Shown piece by piece: positions 16,827 to 25,283 of a stretch of DNA of 64,000 nucleotides (position 1 is the stretch's first letter; the number at the start of each line of letters is the position of its first letter). Position numbers and translations under genes: made by a program. The DNA is from JAHBTB01 sp964451255 (GTDB lineage: Bacteria > Armatimonadota > Fimbriimonadia > Fimbriimonadales > Fimbriimonadaceae), in assembly GCA_964451255.1 (NCBI GenBank), contig CAYVHL010000003.1, positions 124,001 to 188,000 of the forward strand, read 5' to 3'. The notes under the pieces are model-generated. The model was not told where the DNA came from, did no database searches, and saw only the letters and a program-made list of their open reading frames with translations.

Positions 16827-18759
16827 GGGACACAGACCGGACATTGATCGGGTTCCACGTCTTCGCATCCTTGGGTTTGAGCTTAACGACATAGTCTCCG
16901 GCATGTGTCAGGGTGAAACTCCCTAGGAATTGCTTCCGAAACTCCTCCCATCCCCCTGTCCCGACCAGTTCGAAGGTCACTTCGGCATCGGCGATGCCAC
17001 AGGCGACCTCGCACCGGGCGCTGGTCGTCGCGTATTCGACCGTCACCTTGTAGGTGCCCGGACCGGGAACGCGCACTTTCCAGGACACATATTCGTCGGC
17101 CGAGTCCCAATAGCCAAAGTTCGGCTGTCCGCCACGTGACTCGATCTGGATGTGGTTTCCGTGGATGTCGGCGTCCGCCGGAAGAAGTGTGAAGCCTCCC
17201 TTGGCGTCCGCCATCACGGGTGGCACGGGGATCTCGAACGGGACAGCCTCCAGACGGTCTCCCTCAATCTTCAGGGTCGCGGTCAGGTCCGAGACCTTCC
17301 CCGGCGGCAATGTGGCCACAAGCCCTTCGGCTGTCTGCCTCCAAGTGACCTTCCCCTTGGAGCCCAGCAACGAAACCGACGTGATTTGGTTGATGTCCCT
17401 TCCCGACGGCTTGGCCAGCGAGCGCACCAGCAACTTCCCGTCGTCCGGCCACCCCAGGGCGGTCGCGTAGAGCACATTGCCCTTGGTAGTGAACCTGATG
17501 TCGGCGGACGAATAGGTGTAGTCCTCCTGAAAGTGACCACCCCTGGCTTTGACACGGCTCTCCCCGTATATTTGCCAGGGTCGGGTGCCATAGATCGCTT
17601 CTCCGGACACCTTGTTCCAAGCGGCGAGATCTACGAGCATTTGTTCCACTTCCGGGTCGAGGGAGCCGTCCGGCCGCTGCACCACGTTGAGCAACAGGTT
17701 GCCGTTCTTGCTGACGTTGTCGACAAGCATATGGACCACCCAACTGACGGGTCGGAACTTCCAGTGCTTGTTGTAGAACCAGTCGCCGATGGATGTGTCC
17801 GTCTGCCAGGGGTCGGGGTCGATCTTGGGCATGATCCCCCGCTCCAGATCCTCAACCCAGCGCCCGCCCGAAACCTGTTTGCAGTTGTAGACGGCTTCAC
17901 ACACTCCGCCGTGGTCGGCCGCGTTCTGGTTGTAGAAGTGGGCGACCATACTCAGCCCGACCTCGTTGCCGAACGGCACGCCGCCGTCGGTATAGAGCAG
18001 ATCCGGCTTGTACATGTCGACCAACTCCTTGATGTCGTCGTACCATTCCTGGTGCCAGCGGGGGTCGGTGCTATACCACCCGGTATCCCCAGGCTTGGCC
18101 GGCCAGTGATAGAGATCCTCAAAGGCGGGATCTGCGCCGTCGTAGGGGACTCCCTTCAAGGGCCCGTCCTTGTCCGACCCGTGTGCGGTTTGAAACCACG
18201 TGAAACTCGCCCCCAGGTGCTCCGAGACCCCAAACTTCAACCCGTACTTTCGAGCCGCCTTCTGCCACTCGCCCACGACATCCCGGTGCGGGCCCATCTG
18301 GACCGCGTTCCACCGGTGGATCTTTGACGCCCACAAGAAGAAGTTGTCGTGGTGCGTTCCCATGCTGACGAAGTACTTGGCGCCCGCCGCCTTATAGAGC
18401 CTCATCAAACGGTCGGGATCCCATTTCTCCGCCTTCCACAACGGGATGATGTCCTTGTATCCGGACTTGGACGGATGGCCGTAGACGGCAAGATGGTGTT
18501 TGTAGTCCTCGTCACCCTCGACGTACATCTTCCGTGCGTACCAGTCCCCTTCCATCGGCACCGACTGCGGGCCCCAATGCGCCCAGATTCCGAACTTGGC
18601 ATCCCGGAACCAGTCGGGACACGAGTACGCGCTGAGCGATTCCATCGTCGGCTTGAATGGACCGGGGTGGATGGGCAGTTTGAGGTTCTCCTGGGCGAAA
18701 GCGTCCGTTGCGCACATGACGGTGACCAGTGCAAGAGTAGCGGACTTGAGGGCGCCCAT
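16813..18759 (-). CDS. Exported alpha-L-fucosidase, GH29
   Basis: A 648-residue protein with a Sec signal peptide ending ATDAFAQ. The GH29 catalytic barrel follows: DAKFGIWAHWGPQSVP, GAKYFVSMGTHHDNFFLW and DLLYTDGG, where the Asp near residue 258 is the expected nucleophile. The C-terminal 150 residues form a beta-sandwich (VSWKVRVPGPGTYKVTVEY), a probable carbohydrate-binding domain. It would release fucose from glycans in the periplasm or outside. Proximity to the sugar operon suggests the cell feeds on fucosylated polysaccharide, though the operon itself lacks recognisable fucose-specific enzymes. Confidence 0.92.
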   Translation of the reverse strand: MGALKSATLALVTVMCATDAFAQENLKLPIHPGPFKPTMESLSAYSCPDWFRDAKFGIWAHWGPQSVPMEGDWYARKMYVEGDEDYKHHLAVYGHPSKSGYKDIIPLWKAEKWDPDRLMRLYKAAGAKYFVSMGTHHDNFFLWASKIHRWNAVQMGPHRDVVGEWQKAARKYGLKFGVSEHLGASFTWFQTAHGSDKDGPLKGVPYDGADPAFEDLYHWPAKPGDTGWYSTDPRWHQEWYDDIKELVDMYKPDLLYTDGGVPFGNEVGLSMVAHFYNQNAADHGGVCEAVYNCKQVSGGRWVEDLERGIMPKIDPDPWQTDTSIGDWFYNKHWKFRPVSWVVHMLVDNVSKNGNLLLNVVQRPDGSLDPEVEQMLVDLAAWNKVSGEAIYGTRPWQIYGESRVKARGGHFQEDYTYSSADIRFTTKGNVLYATALGWPDDGKLLVRSLAKPSGRDINQITSVSLLGSKGKVTWRQTAEGLVATLPPGKVSDLTATLKIEGDRLEAVPFEIPVPPVMADAKGGFTLLPADADIHGNHIQIESRGGQPNFGYWDSADEYVSWKVRVPGPGTYKVTVEYATTSARCEVACGIADAEVTFELVGTGGWEEFRKQFLGSFTLTHAGDYVVKLKPKDAKTWNPINVRSVSLTRG

Positions 18760-18788
18760 GTCCGGATTCTATCCCTCGTGACGCCGAC

Positions 18789-20138
18789 TCAGGGCCACCG
18801 CCGGGCAGCACGGACTACATTTGCCACGCGGTCTAACAGGGCGTCGGCAGGCTCACCGCAATGACGCAAGTACGCCTTGGCCAGAGACAACTGTTGGACG
18901 GTGGACTCCTTGAACAAGGCTCGCCCCGTCCTCTTCGTCTCGTCCTCCAAGATCAGGGCGGTCGTGCACAGCACGTTTCCGACCACGGAGCGAAAGAGTT
19001 TCCGCTCGTCTGGATCGCTTGGCTCGACTTCCGATAGCGGCCGCCCCAAGAGGAAGAACGAGAACCGCATTTCCCAGGGCCTGTCCTTCGGGCCTGGCTC
19101 CGCTTGGCCCCACATCTTTCGGGCCAAGACGAACGCCGCGTGTCCAGGATAGCCGTCCGCCATCAGTTGTTGGACAAAGTAGTCGCCGCCCCTAGTCTGG
19201 TCGTCACCGCCGCTGTGGGTCAGACCGGGGTCAGCGAGCCATCCGAGCCAGTACCATGACCGCCGCAGGGAGTGCATCTGCTCGTCGAGCGTGGGGCCGC
19301 CAGACTTCGACTCTTGGATGTCAGCGGGCAACCCCAGCAGTCTGGGGTCAGCGTTGGCGTACATCCGCCCGAAATCGGCGACCTGCCACAGGGGGTTGCC
19401 AGGTAGCAAAGTGGGCGTCGTGCCCTCCGACCTGAGTCGGTGCTGGAACACGAGCAGTGACCGGAATTTGGCCTTCGCCAGTTGTTCGATGGGCGATGTA
19501 GGTCGCCATGCCTTGTCCACCGCTGTGTCCAGCTTGCAAAGGTTCTCCCACGTCGGCTTGCCGAGGTACGTGTCCTCCAGATCGAAGAACCGCTCTACTT
19601 GCGGAACCGGAAGGTCTGGGATCCAAGCGGCCAGCGACGCGTGTTCGGGCCCGTGGGCCGAATCTTCGCTTAGCCGGTTCTGCTCGATTCCGATTCGAAG
19701 GCTGCCCAGATCAACGGACATCAAGTCGCGCTGGAGCTTTCGCGCCTGACCGATCGTCGTCGGACGGGGCCCACCCAGGCTCGGGGCCTTCTGTTCAAGG
19801 CCCTTCAAGAATGCACTGTCGCGCTCGCCCGGTGTGGTGCCGGGCAGGATCTCGCCGCCAGGTTGCATAGGGCGCGCCTCCATGGGGTCGGCCAAGGGCT
19901 CCAGCGACCTCCTTGCCGTCGCAAACTCTTGGGCGATCCTCTTGCAGTCGGCCGGAGGCAGATGTCGGGAGGCGCGGCGTTCGATGTCGTCCCTGGAAAA
20001 GGCGTACCGCGCGACCTCGATTCCGTCCGGCGAGTGGCAGGAGGTACAGGCCCGTCCCTGGGCGTCGAGCTTCCGCCACTCGGCGAACACCAACGGATGC
20101 TGAGGGGCCAGGAACAGGGCGATAAGGACGGGCGTCAA
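18789..20138 (-). CDS. Exported protein with one haem-binding CxxCH motif
   Basis: A 449-residue protein with a short hydrophobic N-terminus and CTSCHSP near residue 36, a c-type haem site, then a long alpha-helical region with no domain I recognise. The start is a TTG that overlaps the stop of the upstream gene (TTGA). The context (an exported beta-propeller-like partner) suggests the two act together outside the cytoplasm. Whether the single CxxCH carries haem is unproven; no distal Met ligand is obvious. Confidence 0.65.
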   Translation of the reverse strand: MTPVLIALFLAPQHPLVFAEWRKLDAQGRACTSCHSPDGIEVARYAFSRDDIERRASRHLPPADCKRIAQEFATARRSLEPLADPMEARPMQPGGEILPGTTPGERDSAFLKGLEQKAPSLGGPRPTTIGQARKLQRDLMSVDLGSLRIGIEQNRLSEDSAHGPEHASLAAWIPDLPVPQVERFFDLEDTYLGKPTWENLCKLDTAVDKAWRPTSPIEQLAKAKFRSLLVFQHRLRSEGTTPTLLPGNPLWQVADFGRMYANADPRLLGLPADIQESKSGGPTLDEQMHSLRRSWYWLGWLADPGLTHSGGDDQTRGGDYFVQQLMADGYPGHAAFVLARKMWGQAEPGPKDRPWEMRFSFFLLGRPLSEVEPSDPDERKLFRSVVGNVLCTTALILEDETKRTGRALFKESTVQQLSLAKAYLRHCGEPADALLDRVANVVRAARRWP

Positions 20139-21667
20139 GGCGTCTTAGACCCGCCGACGGCGAAGAGGGTGGCGTCGCTCACCCCATATATGTGCCCGTC
20201 GGCACCGATGACGGTGCAGGTGTAAGCCTCGCCGATACCGTCGGTCAGGCGCATCTGCTCGCTGATGGCAAACGTCTTGAGATCCCAACGGTAGAGAAAA
20301 CCGTCCTCGTTGTTGAGGATCACGCTTCCCCGGCGGATGTCCACGGCTGTAGAGTTGACACACCACTCTCGGACAGCGTTTGGATGCGAGCCGATGAAGT
20401 CTTGGTCGGGGGTCGGGCCGGTGAGAGTAGCGACCTCTTTCAGGGTGGTGATTCCCGAGACCGCTTCAGTCTCGCTGTTCTTAGGGTCCAGCAGGGCGAT
20501 CTTGTTCACGCCGTCGCCGCCCGCCCCAGCGTAGTTGTTGTACTTGCACACAAGCAAATATGTGGAGCCGCCGTGATAGGAGGGGACAAGGAAGGAGGGC
20601 ACGACCGCCGGACTGTCGTCCCAACCGAACGCACCTGGTGTCTTGACTTGCGAGAGGGTGCGGTCGAAGTGGAGCAGCCAACCCCGGGCATGGTTCGATC
20701 CGAATGGGTTTTCTAAGACGCCGACGTAGATGTCGCCGTCTTGGCCGATGACCGGGGCTGCGGTGCCGTCGTCGTCGACGAGCGCGTTGTTCCCTGACTT
20801 CGGGTCGGTGAGCGCCGCCCTAGACTTCACGTCCAAGGTCCTCGTGTCAAAGCGGACGATCACCCCTCTTCCGAAGTTGCCCGTGTTCAGAACGACATAA
20901 CCTTCGTTCGTCCACGTGGTGACCGCGATAGCGCCGTTCATCTTGACGCTGGCTACGTCGGGATCACCCGAAAGGTCGTCGGCAAAGGCATATTTCGCCT
21001 GGCCCTTCGAGTCCACTCGTGCGATGCCAGACCGAAGGTGGAGTGGCGTGTCGCCCAAAACCTTGAATCCGAAGAGGACGGCCCCGTCCGGGGTCGGTGT
21101 GAGCGGTGTGCAAATTCGCACCTTGTCCGTGTAAGTCGCAGGGTCGTCATTCCATGCCTGCGCACCGTAGAACGAGGTCCACGAGACTTTGGCTTTGAAA
21201 GCGTCGGCGTCACGAAAGGCCACCCTGCCGCCGCCAAGCGGATAGGCCACGTCGACAAAAGCCGGGCCTTTGGGACTCCGGACAAGACAGGGGCCAAACA
21301 TGGGCGTCCAACTGTGCGGAGGCATGACGTAGTCGCTCGGCTCCGTCCAAAGCATGCGTCCGGTAGCCCCGATATGTGCCTGCACCTTGAACCCGGAATC
21401 TAACTCCACCTTTACGGGAGCGACGACTGTGTTCCGTTGGGTCACGCAAATCGACCCGTAGTGGGACAGGAGCGCGTCACCAAAGTACCGTGGCGTCAGA
21501 TCGAGCTTGGTCGTCCAGTCGATCCTGTCGAAATGGGGTGTGTAAGCAAGCGACCAGGCCGTGTGCTGCGGGTTCCCAGCTTGGCAGACCCACATGGGCT
21601 GCACCCTAGCGAACGGTGGAGTCTGTTGCGCCAGCACCGCTCCAACAATCAACGCAGAAACCATCAC
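20135..21667 (-). CDS. Exported beta-propeller-like protein
   Basis: A 510-residue protein with a short hydrophobic N-terminus (SALIVGAVLAQQ) and repeated segments of the pattern G-x-I-Y-V-G or D-G-x-x-Y, for example DGDIYVGVLENPFG, DGFLYRWDLKTF and DGHIYGVSDATLFAVGG. These resemble PQQ-like/quinoprotein repeats. The catalytic residues of alcohol dehydrogenases are not recognisable. It is coupled to the CxxCH protein gene by TTGA. A redox pair is possible but not shown. Confidence 0.65.
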   Translation of the reverse strand: MMVSALIVGAVLAQQTPPFARVQPMWVCQAGNPQHTAWSLAYTPHFDRIDWTTKLDLTPRYFGDALLSHYGSICVTQRNTVVAPVKVELDSGFKVQAHIGATGRMLWTEPSDYVMPPHSWTPMFGPCLVRSPKGPAFVDVAYPLGGGRVAFRDADAFKAKVSWTSFYGAQAWNDDPATYTDKVRICTPLTPTPDGAVLFGFKVLGDTPLHLRSGIARVDSKGQAKYAFADDLSGDPDVASVKMNGAIAVTTWTNEGYVVLNTGNFGRGVIVRFDTRTLDVKSRAALTDPKSGNNALVDDDGTAAPVIGQDGDIYVGVLENPFGSNHARGWLLHFDRTLSQVKTPGAFGWDDSPAVVPSFLVPSYHGGSTYLLVCKYNNYAGAGGDGVNKIALLDPKNSETEAVSGITTLKEVATLTGPTPDQDFIGSHPNAVREWCVNSTAVDIRRGSVILNNEDGFLYRWDLKTFAISEQMRLTDGIGEAYTCTVIGADGHIYGVSDATLFAVGGSKTP

Positions 21668-21784
21668 TTGGATTCTACAGCTTCTAAGCTGGATCCAGGC
21701 TTGTTTTGTCGACGGTCGTCGTCAATGAATCGGCCCGCGGTCGAACGACACCCTTTTCCTCCGCGCGGAGCCAGGGTTCGGTTC

Positions 21785-22816
21785 TCAGACGGCGCCGCGT
21801 GAATTCAGCCGGAAACTGGTCTCGACGCGCCTCACCGTACCGTCGTTGGACTGCATGAGGATCGACTCGGTCTTCGCATAACGGCGGCCGAACCTCACGC
21901 CCTTTAACAGGTCGCCTTGGGTGATGCCGGTCGCCGAGAAAAAAACGTTCCCCCTTGCCATGTCCGACGTGCTCAACACCCGGTCGCACTCGCCGTCCAT
22001 CATCTTCTTCGCCCGCGCCTTCTCCTCGTCGTTCCTAAATATCAGGCGCGCCTGCATCTCTCCGCCTGTGCACAGGACGGCCGCCGCCGTGATCACACCC
22101 TCCGGGGCCCCGCCCGTGCCCATCAAGCCGTCGATTCCCGAATCTGGATCGAGGGCGGCGATCGCGACGGACAGGTCGCCGTCGGGCACGAGGTGGACGC
22201 GGCAACCGGCGTCCCGCAGTTCTTGGATCAATACTTCGTGCCTCGGTCTGTCCAGGACACCGATGATCAGCTCATCGACATCCTTACCCAAAGACTTGGA
22301 CATGAGCCGGACGTTGACCCGCGGAGGCAAGGTGATGTCGACGACTCCGACGCATTCGGGGCCGACGACAAGCTTTTCCATATAGCAGTCGGGCGCGTGC
22401 ATCAGATACCCCTCGCCCTCCACTGCGGCGGCCAAGACGGAGATAGCGTTGGGTGTGCCGTTGGCACAAAGATTGGTGCCTTCCAGGGGGTCGACCGCGA
22501 TCTGCACGCTCGGGCCGTCACCGGAGCCGAGACGCTCACCGATGTAGAGCATCGGCGCCTCGTCGCGCTCGCCCTCGCCGATCACGATGGTGGCGCACAT
22601 CTCCATGTCGTTGAGCTCGCCCCTCATGGCTTCGCATGCGGCTTGATCGGCTTCGTCCCGCCTGCCTTTGCCCACCCAACGGGATGAGGCCAGCGCTGCT
22701 GCCTCGGTCACTCTGAGAAAGTCTAGATGTCGCTCTTGATCCACTTTGATCTCCAACAAGGCGTCGCCTCGTCGCGTGCCCGTCACATTATTGTCGGCAA
22801 AAGCCTGGTAGAACAT
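21785..22816 (-). CDS. glpX: Fructose-1,6-bisphosphatase class II
   Basis: A 343-residue protein matching GlpX throughout: RVTEAAALASSRWVG near the N-terminus, the metal/substrate motif DPLEGTN, and GTGGAPEGVITAAA. It hydrolyses fructose 1,6-bisphosphate in gluconeogenesis. ATG 22816 lies 3 bp after the ParA-like gene stop. A GTG at 22744 with GGAG six bases upstream would give a protein closer to the usual length (319 residues) and could be the true start. Confidence 0.93.
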   Translation of the reverse strand: MFYQAFADNNVTGTRRGDALLEIKVDQERHLDFLRVTEAAALASSRWVGKGRRDEADQAACEAMRGELNDMEMCATIVIGEGERDEAPMLYIGERLGSGDGPSVQIAVDPLEGTNLCANGTPNAISVLAAAVEGEGYLMHAPDCYMEKLVVGPECVGVVDITLPPRVNVRLMSKSLGKDVDELIIGVLDRPRHEVLIQELRDAGCRVHLVPDGDLSVAIAALDPDSGIDGLMGTGGAPEGVITAAAVLCTGGEMQARLIFRNDEEKARAKKMMDGECDRVLSTSDMARGNVFFSATGITQGDLLKGVRFGRRYAKTESILMQSNDGTVRRVETSFRLNSRGAV

Positions 22817-22819
22817 GGA

Positions 22820-23476
22820 TCACGCGGCCCGCATGAGGTCGCGCCGTTCCCGAAGCCCTTGTAAGCCGTCTGGTTCTGCTGTTACGGGTTGATGTCCTGT
22901 CTCAAGCCGCTTGACCATTTCCCGATAACATCGGGCCGCCTTACCCTTGCAAAACCGTCCGATGTTGACCAATGCCGCCGAATCGGGGCTGTCCGGAATG
23001 GAACCGAAGTAGGTCAAACGCACGTTCGCGAACTGTGCGACGGTCTTCATGAATCGTCGGGCCAGTTCTGGCGCCACATCGTCCGGAACGCGTGCGAGCA
23101 CAAAGCCCTGGACATCGACTCCCGAATCCCGCCAGCGTTTGGCGGTCTCAAGCGCGGCATAGAGTGAAGCCGCTTCGCCATCGGCCACCAAGACTATCGC
23201 CGCCTCGCCCGACCACCAGCCTGCAGCCTTGTCGCATGTCGACAAGTCCACCACCACGGCGTCCTTCCCGGCCGCTTGCGCGTCGGTGACGGCTTGCTTC
23301 AAACCGTCTGAACCAGATCCAAGGACTGTGAGCCCATCCGGTGCCGCCCAATCCCCTTCCGCAGTCGTCACCCAGATCGTCTGGGTGCCAGACGCGGCCA
23401 TGGACGCCGCCACGTTCCCCGAAACCGTCGTGCGTCCGACTCCTCCCTTTTGGCTCGCGAACACGATAGTCTTCAT
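22820..23476 (-). CDS. ParA/MinD-like ATPase with altered Walker A
   Basis: A 218-residue protein of the SIMIBI ParA/MinD class. The deviant Walker A reads KGGVGRTT (residues 10-17): the signature Lys is present but the P-loop Lys is replaced by Arg15. The switch I region and AVVVDLSTCD (Walker B position) follow, but the usual DxPP motif is missing. Function may be regulatory rather than classical partitioning. Its start abuts the stop of the MshEN-domain gene, suggesting a two-protein module. Confidence 0.75.
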   Translation of the reverse strand: MKTIVFASQKGGVGRTTVSGNVAASMAASGTQTIWVTTAEGDWAAPDGLTVLGSGSDGLKQAVTDAQAAGKDAVVVDLSTCDKAAGWWSGEAAIVLVADGEAASLYAALETAKRWRDSGVDVQGFVLARVPDDVAPELARRFMKTVAQFANVRLTYFGSIPDSPDSAALVNIGRFCKGKAARCYREMVKRLETGHQPVTAEPDGLQGLRERRDLMRAA

Positions 23477-24895
23477 CTAAGCGATCTTCTTCCACAGATT
23501 GTGTAGATGAGTCAGGACGGCTGGGCGGCTTCGTGAGACCGAATCCATAGCCAGGCGGGCCGAGGTCGCGTCCGCCGTGGAATAGGCCTCGCGGAGCGCG
23601 GCGACTACTTTGGCGATCGGCGCGGGCCGAGGATCGACCATACAACGAAGCCCGCTCGACAAGCGTCCGATGGCCTCGAAGTCGAGGGGGTCGGCGACCA
23701 TGCATACCAACTTGCCGTCCTCCCACCTAAGGGGGAGTGCCAGCGCTCCGATCGCCAAGGCCATGGGAACCTTCGCGACAACTTCCGGGCTCCAATCTGG
23801 AATCTCTGAGACCGATGGCTGCCCAGGTGCGTCGGCCGATATCGGCTCTGTGTCAGCCGTGAAGGCACCAAACTGGTCGTCTTCCGCGATCATTGGGATC
23901 GACAGGTCGACCGCAGGCCCCTCTTCTTCTTTCCCCGTGTTTGGCGCAGATTTGCGTGCGCCAAGTTCGAGCATCTCGTGAATATCGTCTTTGCCGAGGA
24001 TCTGCACGTCTTCCGGCTTGTCACTCTTGTCCGGCTCGGTCAGACCGAGTTTCTCGGACTCGAACACAAGCGCCTGGATCTCCTCAAGTGACATGACGTC
24101 GGAATCATCGCCCTGTCCGTCTGACGGTGGCTCGCCCGAGGGTTCCATCAGCACTGGCTCTGCATCTTGAACCTGGGTCAGAAGCGCTTCCACTTCGGCG
24201 TCGCTCATACCTGCTTCAATGGCAGGCTCAGGTTCCTCTCGCGCCTGGCTGGTCAGGGTGTCGATTTCTTCTGACGACGCAATGGTCAAATGCGGCTTTT
24301 CAGCTGTCTGGTCGACGACCGTGGCAGCCCCAGCCTCCAAAGATTCGATATCGAACGGCGCGGCCTGCCCGGGTGCTTCCTCATGGCTGACCATCGTCTC
24401 GGACTCGCCGGTGTCCAGAACCAAGTTGGGGAGGTCGGTACCGCTCGGCTCATCAGCCTGCCCGGCAACTCCGGGCGTGTCCGGTTCTTCGCTTGGCGTC
24501 GTGCCAGATCGCTCCTCAAGACCTTTGTAGCCTTCGTCCGCGGCCGAGCCTGCTTCCTCAACGTCCAAAGACGTCGCTACAGGCATGCCTCTGGCCTCAA
24601 GATGGATATCCGCCAGATCACCAGCAGGTTCACACTCGCCAAAGTCTGCCTGATCCCGTGCTTGGTCAAGAGTCACGGACTGTGAAGGCTCAGCCACTTG
24701 GCAATCTGCGGCTTCGACAGACAGGTCGGATGCTCCGTCCTCGGGAGGCGCCCCAAACCTTGCCTTCACCTCGTCCGCGCCTTCACCCAGCCACTTTGCG
24801 GTGGCTTCTAACACGACGGGGTTGGGCTCGTATGGTAGCGGCCCCTTTTTTTGCCCGTCTTCGCTTGAAGTGATCCGTTTGGCGATGTCCGACAT
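23477..24895 (-). CDS. Acidic protein with C-terminal MshEN-like domain
   Basis: A 472-residue protein. Residues up to about 370 are very acidic and low in complexity (Glu/Asp/Pro/Ser/Thr), so probably disordered. The last 100 residues contain VPMALAIGALALPLRW, LVCMVADPLDFEAI and a C-terminal helix, the pattern of the MshEN (GspE N-terminal) domain, which in MshE binds c-di-GMP. The ATPase part of GspE/PilB is absent. It is immediately upstream of the ParA-like gene. A role in pilus placement or surface signalling is an inference. Confidence 0.6.
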   Translation of the reverse strand: MSDIAKRITSSEDGQKKGPLPYEPNPVVLEATAKWLGEGADEVKARFGAPPEDGASDLSVEAADCQVAEPSQSVTLDQARDQADFGECEPAGDLADIHLEARGMPVATSLDVEEAGSAADEGYKGLEERSGTTPSEEPDTPGVAGQADEPSGTDLPNLVLDTGESETMVSHEEAPGQAAPFDIESLEAGAATVVDQTAEKPHLTIASSEEIDTLTSQAREEPEPAIEAGMSDAEVEALLTQVQDAEPVLMEPSGEPPSDGQGDDSDVMSLEEIQALVFESEKLGLTEPDKSDKPEDVQILGKDDIHEMLELGARKSAPNTGKEEEGPAVDLSIPMIAEDDQFGAFTADTEPISADAPGQPSVSEIPDWSPEVVAKVPMALAIGALALPLRWEDGKLVCMVADPLDFEAIGRLSSGLRCMVDPRPAPIAKVVAALREAYSTADATSARLAMDSVSRSRPAVLTHLHNLWKKIA

Positions 24896-24962
24896 AGCGG
24901 CCAGGCGGTCCCCCTCTAGATGTTCGGCAGATTTTGGACTTCGCCCACCCCAGTCCGTCCTT

Positions 24963-24980
24963 CAAGGGACTGTTCCCTTG
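24963..24980. promoter_or_regulatory. Inverted repeat upstream of small lipoprotein gene
   Basis: A repeat CAAGGGA-CTGT-TCCCTTG lies in the 183-bp divergent region between the MshEN gene and a 42-residue lipoprotein gene. It includes a TTGAC that could serve as a -35 element, so it may be an operator. No clear -10 follows. Confidence 0.3.
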
Positions 24981-25078
24981 ACGTAGGGGAAAAAAAGTGA
25001 AGCGAACCGGCATTCCTGCGGGTATGTTCTTATGTGGAGCGGATACCGACACGGTCAGCTCCTGGAGGAGGACACACT

Positions 25079-25207
25079 ATGAAAAGAATCCTGTTTGTCA
25101 CACTAGCGCTGGCCCTGGTCGCCGGAATCCTTGCAGGTTGCAGTGCACCTGCGTCGTCAACGACTGACGCCTCGAAGCCAGCTGCTGGCGCCGAGGCCGG
25201 CAAGTAG
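25079..25207 (+). CDS. 42-residue lipoprotein
   Basis: A tiny gene with a strong ribosome-binding site (GGAGGAGG, 7 nt before the ATG). It encodes a signal peptide with lipobox LAGC (Cys21) and then about 20 residues rich in Ala, Ser, Thr and Lys. It is a single-gene unit ending in a strong terminator, so expression as a stand-alone transcript is likely. It resembles the entericidin-type class of minimal lipoproteins in size only. Function unknown. Confidence 0.75.
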   Translation: MKRILFVTLALALVAGILAGCSAPASSTTDASKPAAGAEAGK

Positions 25208-25221
25208 TTCCGGAGGGTCAA

Positions 25222-25267
25222 ACACACAGCGTGCCCTGGGCCGACGAGGCCGGGGCACGCGTGTTTT
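25222..25267 (+). terminator. Rho-independent terminator
   Basis: An imperfect long stem with core GCGTGCCC/GGGCACGC, extended by ACAC/GTGT around a one-base bulge, followed by TTTT. It is placed 15 bp after the small lipoprotein stop. Confidence 0.8.
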
Positions 25268-25283
25268 AACGTACGCCTCCCGC

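Noticed and set aside
17152..18327. A 391-codon open frame on the plus strand
   Set aside because: It is antisense to the GH29 fucosidase, which has clear catalytic motifs; the antisense product has no recognisable features.
23477..24895. Calling the MshEN-domain protein a GspE/PilB ATPase
   Set aside because: There is no Walker A, Walker B or Asp/His box; only the N-terminal type domain is present, and at the C-terminus.
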